64,000 nt of DNA from Ophioderma brevispina (lineage: Eukaryota > Echinodermata > Ophiuroidea > Amphilepidida > Ophiodermatidae): NCBI GenBank assembly GCA_023653785.1, contig JAMKCH010019712.1, positions 62,001 to 126,000 on the forward strand, given 5' to 3'. Positions 23,770-33,356 of this stretch are shown here, one piece after another; positions within the stretch are counted from its first letter, which is position 1, and each line of letters opens with the position of its first letter. Below the pieces are notes generated by a model. The model did no database searches. It was not told where the DNA came from and saw nothing but the letters and a program-made list of their open reading frames with translations. Made by a program: the position numbers and the translations under genes.

Positions 23770-24252
23770 ACCACCTCTGGCATGAATCATTCGTCAAGAC
23801 GTCGCGGAATACTGTCCACGAGGTTGTTTATGATGTCAATGGGCATACCGTCCCACTCATCGGTCAGAGCCTGAACTCCTGTAGAGTTTGAGGACGATTG
23901 TCCCTGTCATTGATGGTTTGACCTACGGCATCCCAGGCTTGCTCGATAGAGTTCATATCAGGGGAGCAAGCAGGCCATGGTATCTGCTCCACCCCCTCTG
24001 CATCAAAATATTGTCTCACTACAGCAGTCTGCGAACAACTCGTCTGGTAGTCAATTATGGTCGTCCTGGAGATTTTCGTGGCCTCAAATCACCCACTTCT
24101 CGATGATGTCTGAGGATTTTACAGACCGTACTCTGTGATATCCCGAGGAAATGAGCGACTTTGGCTTGTTTGTACCCTTCCCGTCGGAGTGCAAGCACTC
24201 TTAGGCGTATTGGCAATGCCGTTGGACGAGGTATAGCCTAGGGATCCTCGTG
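23770..24252 (-). pseudogene. Internally deleted Tc1-like transposase
   Basis: Minus strand. 24060-24250 encodes a helix-turn-helix N-terminus (RLRVLALRREGYKQAKVAHF, then LGISQSTVCKIL, then a GRP hook). It runs almost directly into a catalytic C-terminal segment at 23800-24006 (IPWPACSPDMNSIEQAWDAV), the 'DWPA.SPDLNPIE.vWD' motif of Tc1/mariner transposases with the first Asp lost. The middle of the gene is deleted and stops follow, so it is inactive. Confidence 0.85.
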
Positions 24253-25815
24253 ACCATTTAGTTGTTAAAGGTTACAACCACTCTGAAAAACGTGAGCTCC
24301 GTTGTACACAGGCACTTGGGAAGCAGGGAAAGGAACAAAAAAAAGACGTCTTGCCCTTTAAGCTCCCAACAAAAGGCATGGTTACGTTTAATTCAAAAGT
24401 ATGCATGAATCAAGTCACACTGGAAGTAGTGGGGTAACATTATGTAATCATTCACCTACTCTATAGATTACGAGGTGTTTTCAAATAGAAATAAGTTTTT
24501 AAGATGGGTCTGAAAAAATAATTCCAGCTTTTGAGCAAAGTGTTTTTGTTTGTAACCATCCCCAGATGAAGAAAAAAGCCTACAAAGTACAAACCTTCAT
24601 ACATTATAATTTAACCTTTAAATAATGTTATTCTAAATTTCTATTGAAATTTTGGGACGGGACACGCGGTATCCGCTTAGGATTCCAAAAATCATTTCCA
24701 GGATGAATGTTTACTAAAAATAAACACAACGAGCTAACTTAGAAAATATTGGGCGATGCACGTGTCGATGCTCCCCTAATTTATAGTCTTACTTCTTAAA
24801 CTTTCGCCCTACCTCAGGAGATCTTAGGACAGTAGTTTTTTTTTGATGCTCCTCAAAACCACCGATCTACGACTCACGGGTATGCCATTTAGAAACCCCT
24901 GGTCCTTATTAATTCAGAAGTGAAAACATAGGTTTACGGAACTAAGATGCACTTTATTGCGTTTTCGACTGCTAAAATTTACTTTTAAAAACACTAAAAA
25001 CCAAAGGGTCTTAAATGGGCAAACAAAACCCGTCGCTAACAGCATCGGGATCACTTATTTGTAAATATATTAACCTCGTCTTACCAAGGATGGGAGGGGT
25101 GGGGGGGGCGGGGCTAGTGAAACTTCGCGCCCGGTTGCGCTAAATGCCAAAAACTTGTCGTAAAAAAGCTTCTAGGTACTCATTCTCTCATCCTTTGCGG
25201 TAATTTAGCGAAAAAAATGTGAAAAGTACCACATTCACGGGGGTTACGGTATTGCCGTTCAATCAAAGTCGAAGGTTAGTGGGGGGGGGTGGGTGCCACC
25301 CAAGGATCTTTTATGGTGCATTTTTGACATATTATGCACAGATGGCTCTAAAACTCTAATAGCAAGTGCCTCATGTAGAGCTGACACCGACATGAAAATC
25401 CGATATTCCTATGTTTTTTAGCGCAAAATTGGAATTTTCGCCTATTTTCTGGGGGAAATGCCAATCCTTTTGCCGACTCGAAGACTGATGACGGTCATTG
25501 TGAGCATTACTAGGTAGGTTGGTTGACTATTTTGTATCAATGGAAAGAGGAGGACCATAGCTATTCATGGTATTCAAAATAATAAGCATCGGGTGCTTTA
25601 TAACGAATTCCGAGGGGGGGGGTGGTGTGACAAAAAAGGATTGGTCAAAGCGAGGGTTAAAGGGGATACTAGTTTTTAAAAGGAAAACTAGCGACGTGAC
25701 AAGAGGGTCTATCATTCGAATAATAAGTAATTCAACCTTCAACTTCATGTTGTTAAGGGAACTATTCTTCAATCAAAGATAACCACGGGCGTGTTCTTCT
25801 GTGTCGGGTTCGGAG
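24253..25815. other. Intron sequence, nothing recognised
   Basis: No exon found. G-runs at 25095-25110, 25280-25295 and 25610-25625. Confidence 0.45.
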
Positions 25816-25923
25816 TGGTTCTGCAATCTTTTAACCGGCATGACCTAGTATGGGTCGTAGCCTACACTAGTGCAGGACCGGGGCCAGCGTCGCAGAAGAT
25901 AGCGGCAAATACTAGCCAAGGAA
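25816..25923 (+). CDS. Gene 1 exon: FN3 domain, second half (probable)
   Basis: Acceptor candidate gggttcggag after a pyrimidine-rich run (gtgttcttctgtgtc) precedes 25816; donor gtatgg follows 25923. Read in phase 1, which matches the exit of 21740-21907, it gives VVLQSFNRHDLVWVVAY, then TSAGPGPASQKIAANTSQ. 'VWVVAYTSAGPGPAS' is a typical FN3 F-G hairpin and would close the domain opened at 21740. Exits in phase 1, matching 30049 and 30916. The splice sites are weaker than in the other exons and the E strand is poorly matched. Confidence 0.68.
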
Positions 25924-27149
25924 GTATGGAAAACATAGATGTATTTAATAAAGTTTTGTTTTGTTTTGGCCATTCGTCTCTACAACGTTCAGATGGCCTC
26001 AACTATACAAAAAAAAATTAAGTGATTATTATGATGACTCTATCGGCACATATATAATGGAATATCCCGAAATAAAACGCACCAGATGGGTTCATGGCCA
26101 TTGGTGTATTCCTTGCGAACAAATCCAGATTTATTCCGACAAATGTGCACAACGGTACAGCAATCATGGAATGCTACATGTTTACCTTCCCTGTGTATAT
26201 TTACAAACGCCGCATGCATTGCAATACCAAAACAGAAGCCGAGAACATTCATCACGAACTCAGCGGTTTGCCACAAGCATATCTTGTGAACTTCGTTGAG
26301 CAAACAAAGGATAGGAGCGAAGTTTAGTTTAGAAATTTTTATTGCAAAACAAACTACACTTTTTAAAATTCAGTGATTGAGAAAAATGTAAAGAGGGGTG
26401 TTTTAGATATCATTGTGTGATTACCAAAGTTTTAGTTGGCTAAACCTAACAATCCATGAAAACGTGGCCATTTTAAAAGGGGTTAGCGTAATATTTATGT
26501 TTTATCGATCATTCGCACGTAACCAATAACAATGAATTGGCTACACAACAGTGTGATTGTATATTGATGAATGGGGCAACGGGAGGGGGGGACACCGTTT
26601 AACAGAATTTGTATCCGGGCGGTGCACGTTTTATAAGAGACATGCATCCCATACGCGCAAAAATACAATGAGCTCGCACTGAATTGGCTTGGTTCTGTAG
26701 TCTGTTATGTCGCTTATTACATTTCAATGGGAAAAAAATTGTAGAAATGACCGACTCTTAACCACCTGCTGGGGCTCTTTTTGGAATGACCATATGGCCG
26801 TCGGTTGCTTTGCCACAATTACGAAGCCCAGGTGTCCAATCCATTGTATATTGAGAATTTAGTGGGGGACGTAGTGAACAGATCTTATGTTCGAGTGTGC
26901 AAATCGGATAAAATTGTGAATTTTGTACCCGCAAGTACTTTTATACCATTGATAATCAAAAAATTGATGGAAGCAATTGCCACGCCCATTTCATGGCCCC
27001 CAGCTTGGATTTCAAGGTTTACACAGAGGGTATTTTTTTTTAAAAATGTGCCGATTGTGTTGAAAAGCCACACCATGCATGTCTGGTTACAGGATTCAAA
27101 AAAAAGAAGATGTTTACTACCTGTGACTTATCGTTTATGAATTATGGGG
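25924..27149. other. Intron sequence; unexplained open frames 26040-26330
   Basis: 26040-26330 is open in several frames on both strands (up to 112 codons) but none shows a domain, a splice-flanked FN3 piece or homology I recognise. The 111-codon frame at 26805-27140 is likewise unrecognised. I leave both uncalled. Confidence 0.4.
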
Positions 27150-27690
27150 TAAAAACTGTAAAAACTGGAAAAAACAATCAATTTTGCGTTTGTTACAGGG
27201 TCAAAAAGTAAAGTTGCTCAATTTTTGTAAAATGGGGTTCAAATGTTGTTTAGCTCATGAAGAAATTATAGGAATATGTTTTGAACTTATCTTACGTGTT
27301 TGGTATTAACCAAAATGGCGAATAAAAGTCAACAGGGCCCTTATTGGCAGCTATTGGATTCTATTGACCTGTAAACCCTATTTGTGGATAACGTGAAAAC
27401 TAAGCATAAGCCCCGATAAGGCAAACTATTCCTTATTTCTATCCTTTAAGCTAGGAAAAACAATTTGCACACATTTAACTGAATCAAAGCAACTTTTAAC
27501 TTTTGACCCATGTACTCACCAAAATGACTTTTCACCATTTTTAAAGTTTTTACCCATTAACCCGGAACTATAAGCCCTAGATAGTGTAAAACACTATACC
27601 TTTTGGAATCCTTGAGACCAGACAAAAACCATGGTGTGCTTTTTTAACACATCAGAACATTGTAAATTTGACCCCTGTTTATAACTTGAA
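27150..27690. repeat. Interspersed repeat R1, copy 2
   Basis: Shares ordered blocks with 1-505: ggaatatgttttgaa, cactataccttttggaatcc and a terminal tttgacccctgttta. At its left, acagggtcaaaaagtaaagttg is the approximate inverse of the terminal block. Non-coding. Confidence 0.6.
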
Positions 27691-28921
27691 ACCCAAGCTG
27701 GGGGCCCATAAAAGGGGTGTTGAAAGTTTCTTCCATCAATTTTGGATTACAATGCCTGAACGACGTGATGCACAAATTCCACAATTTTATCGGAAAGCGC
27801 ACACCTTACCCTACAGTCCCCTGCTAATTAGTGTTCGAAACCACTATCTGCGCGATTCAGCAATATTACGTTTTCAATGTACCGAGTAGCGCTTCTCTTT
27901 GTATTGATGAAGCGTCCTAATTTTATTGTTAAAAAATATTTCTCGGAATCCCAGGATCATTTTATAAAAATTAGGCACAAATGTATGGCATTTTTGATAA
28001 ATTGATATATTTAAATGAAAAAATAAATTAAAACTGTGTTTTAATTTCATGTTAAAAGTAAACGCGATAGGGCTTCATAAAGGCCAGAACTTGAATAACC
28101 ACGATCATCTTTTCAATTGGTGTGAAAGACTAACATGGCGTGTGGTAAAACGATTGCGTAAATAATAAAAATGGCGCTCGTTCGTTAAACTGTCTTACTG
28201 CTTCGAAAGTTAAGTATGCTGCACAATGTGTTTTCTTCGCAAGAATACCAATGACATGAAAACCATCTGGTACGTCAATTTCGGGAATTTCATTATATAT
28301 GTGCCGATAGATTTCATACCAATTTTAAAACCATTTTAAAGGATAACAGTAGTAAATAAATGTTTCAGTCTAAAAATAACTATTCCGATCACGTTTGTAT
28401 TGTGATGTTTAGAGGTTTAACGTTTCGTCAATGCTGCAAACTGAGAAGTACATATTAAATTATCTGGCAATTTTTTTACCTAATTGACCTGGAAACTGAT
28501 TCAATTCAGTTGCTAAAGTCGTCCAAAGCGTAGCATTGGCCGAACACCATATCGCACACTTCTAAATCAACCAGAAACCTTCCAGTTATCACGACCTCCT
28601 ATTCTCGAGCGGTATTAGGAATATTATCATACTTGACATCACACACTTGACAACTCTAGGTGTAAATTCTACAAGTGTTGCTTTATTCACAAAACATCAG
28701 CCAATCCTAGCTGTCTCCTTTGTCAATGCAAACTTATTCGATGAATTTTCCCCTCAAGCTAACTCCAGGCAAAAATCTAGATCACTCTAAAATCACAGCT
28801 TATATATACATTTCCTTAGAAGCTTCTAGAATTCTCAAATTCAATCCTAAGGATTGCATGATAACTCTATTAGACTTGGCACTGTACCTTGTGCTATCGT
28901 GTTTGTCAATGGGATTTAACC
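27691..28921. other. Intron sequence, nothing recognised
   Basis: No exon or repeat boundary I can support. Confidence 0.45.
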
Positions 28922-29262
28922 TTAAAGGTGCATTTCGTGATTTCGCACCTTCTGTTTTATTCTTGATCACTAGATATCCTTGAGAAAAGCTATTCTCAAA
29001 ATTTGAGCTGACCCCGATCTTGCGGTTTTGTGTTATTAGCAATTGCGGCTTTTCCCACGGTCCCTAGGCTAACTGTGTTTTAATTTTCTGTCCGTTTTAC
29101 GGACCGAAAATACAAACTTGCGAATTTCTTACATATGCGAACCGAATTTGCACGTATTTTGGGCACACGTTGTATACCTAAGGCTAATCGGTTCAGATGA
29201 GAAAAATCTCCACATTTTTAGGTAAGTCGGGGGACGAGGCTGTGGCTCAACGAAATCCCCCT
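28922..29262. mobile_element. MITE family M2, copy 1
   Basis: Starts aaaggtgcatttcgtgattt and ends near aacgaaatcccc. About 80% alike by eye to 43764-44109 across the full length (ccgatcttgcggttttgtgtta, ccacggtccc, gaatttgcacgta, ttaggtaagtcgggg). An internal gtccgttttacggac palindrome is present in both. No coding capacity. Confidence 0.82.
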
Positions 29263-29669
29263 GGTTAGTACATCAATCTCTATAAATAGTTGACTCTCTC
29301 TACACTTGTGGATTGTTCTAAGCATGTTCTCTAGATCTAAAGCTTCTCAAATCTGAGCTAGATTCTTTTCATCTTTACTAACTGTATTACATTACAAAGT
29401 ACAAACTTCTAAGCCTTCTAGCGTAATTGCATGTGTTATAATTACTGCCAAATTGGGCGAGGAATATAAATTCTTCCACAGTGCCTTTTGGAAGATGCCA
29501 TTCTGGTCCAACCCAGCAATCAGATATAAATAATAACTTAGAAAGTGGTGCCATTCCCTATCCGAAATTTTGCAAGTAAATGTACAAAACTACAAATTAG
29601 TTTAATACAAGAACCTCTCGTAGAAAAGAAACTGAAAAGGGATTGAACATTCCTGGACCTTAATATGAT

Positions 29670-29890
29670 TTTTCAGGTTGCTCGATCAGAAAATAAAAAA
29701 TATAAAAAAGTAGATTTTTTGCATGTCTGAAAGAATATGCATCTTACATAACCTGCAAGTATAAGCCAAAAGCAACCAAATGATGACAAAATCGATATTT
29801 AGTCATTACTGTCCGTGGACGGACACTCACGTTATTGACTGCCGGTCATAACGTTGATATTCCGGTGTTCTTCCTTTCTATCAATTTGTT
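29670..29890. repeat. Repeat R3, copy 2
   Basis: Similar in order to 6445-6672: a 'gctcgatcagaaaa' start, a T-run, 'tgtctgaaa', 'gcaacc..atga', a 'ggacac' block, and a 'tttctatcaatttgttcag' end. Lies just before the decayed exon at 30049. Confidence 0.5.
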
Positions 29891-30048
29891 CAGGTTGCAT
29901 CGGCGGTTGCATCATCACTGATAGTGTCTTTTTATGGTTTTCAAGTATGGATATATCTGTCTACAGACTATATTGTTTCTCAGAGAAGCGAAAAGCACTT
30001 ATGAATGATAATTTTTGTTATTTTGGTTTGTTTTGGTTTCTGTGTCAG

Positions 30049-30337
30049 TTGCACAACCGCACCTCTTAATTTACAATAACAAATACAACATCCACTACCA
30101 TCAGCTCTCCTGGGATACGACCCCAGAACTCGAGGGAATCCTTCAGCACTACACGGTAGAATAATTTTCCCTTGCCAGTGACCAAAACCAAAATCCAGAG
30201 AGTATCGAAGTGAACGTTTGAATGCTGTGTGTCTGGACTGCTAGGGTATGAAACTTACATCTTTCGCGTCAGTGCTCAAAATGCCCTACATCTGGGACGG
30301 TTTTCTGAGGACGCGTGGGATACATACCAACATTGAG
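30049..30337 (+). pseudogene. Decayed FN3 exon of gene 1
   Basis: Acceptor ggtttctgtgtcag precedes 30049 and donor gtacgt follows 30337. The first part, read in phase 1, gives AQPHLLIYNNKYNIHYHQLS, then WDTTPELEGILQHYTVE, then a TAA where the aromatic residue after strand C should be. After SIEVNV the frame is lost; in the +1 frame it resumes as CCVSGLLGYETYIFRVSAQN, then TGA just before the donor. So one whole FN3 domain in a single exon, like 30916-31230, has two stops and one frameshift but keeps both splice sites and a symmetric 1-1 phase. It can be skipped without disturbing the frame. Alternatives: sequencing error (three separate lesions make this unlikely) or a tiny unannotated intron. 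Confidence 0.82.
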
Positions 30338-30915
30338 GTACGTCACTGTTAAGTCATGACAAGGGAACAGGTTCGTCATGGTGTAGTTGAGTTTTTTACG
30401 ACATGATTACAGAATATTATCAACCAACACGACATATGCACTTGCGCGCCTACTCTAATAAATGAATATGAATGTTAAACTCCTCTATCCAGTGATGAAT
30501 AATGTCATTTTATCTCAAATATGAAAACCCATTCAGCATCATCACTTCTGAGTAGATAGAATGAGAAATGAGTTAGGAAATCATAAAATCCTGGAGTCGT
30601 AAGAAATACCTAATAGGTTATACAACCAAATAGATATACCAAATACTTAATACCCATACAGGCATGTACAGTAACAGGATAGGCCTAGTGCCTCTAGGCT
30701 CGAGAGTGTTAGCTTGAGTTTCATCTGGATATAATTTTATTTTAAAGTGGCTGGTTTGCAAATTAAGATTGGTGTTATTGTTACGTATTATCCATGGTTT
30801 GTGTTATTTAAACAAAATTATGAATTATAACGTTTGCGATGAATTCAACAGTAATTTTCTCTTGTTACAATGGTATCATCAATTTATGATTGTGATTTCT
30901 TTATCACCAATACAG
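30338..30915. other. Intron sequence, nothing recognised
   Basis: AT-rich; no exon. Confidence 0.5.
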
Positions 30916-31230
30916 CACCTGGATCACCGGTCCAATTCTCTGCTTCACCAGTGTCATCCAAAGGGATGTCTCTCTCGTGGGATTTCCCGCTACATCTCAA
31001 CGGACCAAAGCCATATTTCATAGTAGAATACAGAAGATCTTCAAACGAGGAATGGCAGAAGAAGAAAGTCACCACAACAAATACTACCGTCAGTGTGGAG
31101 TGTGATTTGATAGAAAAGGGCGTCATGTTTGATTTTAGAGTTTCGGCTGTAAACGTGGATGAGAAGGGACAAATGTTACAAGGAGAATCAACAGAACCTT
31201 TGCAATATCAAATGTGCCGTCCAGTGCCAG
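30916..31230 (+). CDS. Gene 1 exon: complete membrane-proximal FN3 domain
   Basis: Acceptor ttatcaccaatacag precedes 30916; donor gtatat follows 31230. Phase 1-1; 104 codons. Translation PGSPVQFSASPVSSKGMSLS, then WDFPLHLNGPKPYFIVEYRR, SNEEWQKKKV, VSVECDLIEKGVMFDFRVSA, and PLQYQMCRPVP. This is a full FN3 domain (Pro-rich start, core Trp, Y.IVEYR strand C, FDFRVSAVN strand F) with no internal intron, unlike the upstream domains. It joins the transmembrane exon in phase, completing a Val codon. Confidence 0.94.
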
Positions 31231-31364
31231 GTATATTGTTTATATTTTGAGAATGTTATATTTTAATGTATACGTTGATGTCAAACTCCCAAGGTCAAAA
31301 GAAAGCTAATGTCTTTATTTGTTGAGTGTTTGAATTTCATCTTATTTATGAATTGCAATTACAG

Positions 31365-31513
31365 TGTACGTGGTCGTTCCAGCGGTAGTTATTTCGCTGA
31401 GTGTCGTTGGGGCTGTTATCTTTATCGCCTGCTTCGTTAAACATATCAAGAAAACCAGCGTCTTCCAAGAGGTGCCTGAGCCACATTTTATTCAAGACAC
31501 TAGAATGGACATA
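31365..31513 (+). CDS. Gene 1 exon: transmembrane helix and Box 1
   Basis: Acceptor attgcaattacag precedes 31365; donor gtaagg follows 31513. Phase 1 to 0. Translation VYVVVPAVVISLSVVGAVIF, IACFVKHIKK, then TSVFQEVPEPHFIQDTRMDI. A 23-residue hydrophobic helix is followed by a basic stop-transfer (KHIKK) and a Box 1 motif 'F..VPEP', equivalent to WxxVPxP in gp130 and the leptin receptor. In this family Box 1 docks the JAK FERM/SH2 unit. Exits in phase 0 into the tail exon. Confidence 0.95.
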
Positions 31514-31555
31514 GTAAGGAATTCATTTTCATTTCATGTAAACATTAAGTCACCA

Positions 31556-31745
31556 TCAGTGATTTGCTAAATCAGAAAAAAATTATTAAATCCGATTTGT
31601 GCATGTATGTAATAAGTTTAGGTACCCTAACATATCATGTGGTAAGCAACCTAATAATGTATGCACAGACCATTTGCAAAAAACAATTGAATGGAAATTC
31701 ATTTGTCCAGTACTCTTTCTTTGTTCATAATTTTTTTCATTACAA
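31556..31745. repeat. Repeat R3, copy 3
   Basis: Opens cagtgatttgctaaatcaga like 6445 and continues with 'gtgcatgtatgtaa', 'aagcaacctaataa' and an end 'attgaatggaaattcat..tccag..tctttctttg', in the same order as the other copies. Confidence 0.55.
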
Positions 31746-32069
31746 ATACTTTATGATAATTCTACTGGCTTATCCTTTCTTTAAGCTATCCTCCTATCCT
31801 GCAAATTATGCGTGAATTAGTGATACATTTAAAGAACGTCATCAATAATATTGTCGATTTATTAAAAACTTGTTTATTACTGATTTTATAGAACAATGTA
31901 TCTCGAATTTATTATGCGTGTTACGTAGTATCTGCTCCATGAACGATATCTATATTTCCATTCACAATGTTAGAAATGTTGAAATTATTTGTTATTTGTT
32001 TTAACCTAAAGGTAATGTTTTAATTAATGACTATTGTGTAATACTATCATTGTTAATTCAAAATGTTGA
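31746..32069. other. Intron sequence, nothing recognised
   Basis: AT-rich, no features. Confidence 0.5.
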
Positions 32070-33285
32070 AACCCTCTCCAGATATTCAAGCTATATGTTA
32101 CGTCTCCGTCGCCTGCACCGATTTCTTACGCTTACACTGTTTCGTCATCTTCTTCTGGATGTATTCCTACTTCAAGTAGGGTCGCCGGTGCGGATTGCTG
32201 CCGTCCATAATTTCTTGTTTAAGGCCTCCTCATCTGCCAGTCCAGCCGCTTTCATATCCTCCTTGACACAATCTGTCCATCTTTGCTTTGGTCACCCTCT
32301 CTTCCTGCTTCCAACTTTGACTTCCTTCGTCCGTTTTCCAACATATAGGACTGCTCCTTGCGTCTGAGGTGGCCCACCAGCGTAATCTAGCCTCTGTCAG
32401 CTTAGCTTGTCTCTAATAGCTTCGTTTCTGAGTCTATCCTTTCTCGTCACCCCCATGGAGAACCTCAGCATTTTCATTTCAGCCACCTCCATCTGCCTTT
32501 CCTGCTTTTTGGTAACTGCCACTGCCTCCATTCCATACAACATAGCTGGTCTCACCATGGTTTTGTACATCTTTCCTTTCACTTTCGGTGGTACCCTCTC
32601 ATTGAATATCATTCTTGTCACCGTTCTTCAGCCATTCCAGCCTACTTGTATCCGCTTCCTCACCTCTTTTCCAGAACCTCCATTCTCTTGGAACGTTGAA
32701 CCGAGGTACTTGAAGTCATTAGCTTTCGTCACTGCCACCCCTGCATTTCCACATTTTTCATTCACCGCCAACACATAAGTGCTCTGTCTTCTTCATGCTT
32801 ACTTTCATCCCTCTGTCTTCCTGGCAAGCTCGTCATTGCTCCAGTTTCTCTTCTGCTTCATTCTTTGTCCCAGTAGACAGCACCACATCATCTGCAAACA
32901 GCATCTCCCATGGTGCCTCTTTCCGCGCCCCTTCTGTTATGCAGTACATGATATTTCCGAAGAGCAAAGACTCAATGCTGATCCCTGGTGAACACCAACT
33001 GTGACGCCAAAAGCCTCGGTGTTTCCCGCTGTGCATCTTTTCTGAGTTTTACTCCCCGCATACATGTCCTGAACTAATCTGATAAGCCTTTCGCATACTC
33101 CATTCGTTCCCAACAATTCCATACTTCGGCTTTTGCTTTTGCCGCCCCTATCTTTGACCTTTTGTTGACTTCCTTATGCTCTTTGATGGTCTCCTCGCTT
33201 CTATCAAAGTCCTTGGTCGCCTTCTTATCTCTCTTAGCCTTAATGGCCTCCTGAACATCGCGAATACTGTATGTTTACATTATAT
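32070..33285 (-). pseudogene. RTE-like LINE fragment, minus strand
   Basis: Minus-strand translations match an endonuclease/reverse-transcriptase element. Around 33130-33260 is a Lys-rich linker (KAIKAKRDKKATKDFDRSEE). At 32833-33122 there are remnants of RT motifs including the active-site block MLFADDVVL. At 32397-32621 is 'VPPKVKGKMYKTMVRPAMLY' followed by GMEAVAVTKKQERQMEVAEM and 'MGVTRKDRLRNEAIRDKL'. These C-terminal blocks are characteristic of a widespread RTE-like family. Frames shift repeatedly, so it is inactive. It sits in the intron before the tail exon. Confidence 0.85.
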
Positions 33286-33356
33286 ACGAACAGGTTACAT
33301 TCCGAGTTAGTTCTACACCAATTTCTCCTGTATTTATTTTTTTTTTTTAATTTTAG

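Noticed and set aside
30159..30201. A 43-bp intron (gtagaa ... ccag) rescuing the decayed FN3 exon
   Set aside because: Too short for the introns seen here, weak donor, and it would remove conserved strand-D residues; the other stop would remain.
19319..31230. WSXWS motif expected in a class I cytokine receptor
   Set aside because: Not found in any exon I can place. The half-domain that should carry it is the one missing or doubtful after 7086, so absence cannot be concluded.
32050..32991. Plus-strand open frames of 70-123 codons
   Set aside because: Antisense shadows of the RTE-like LINE on the minus strand.
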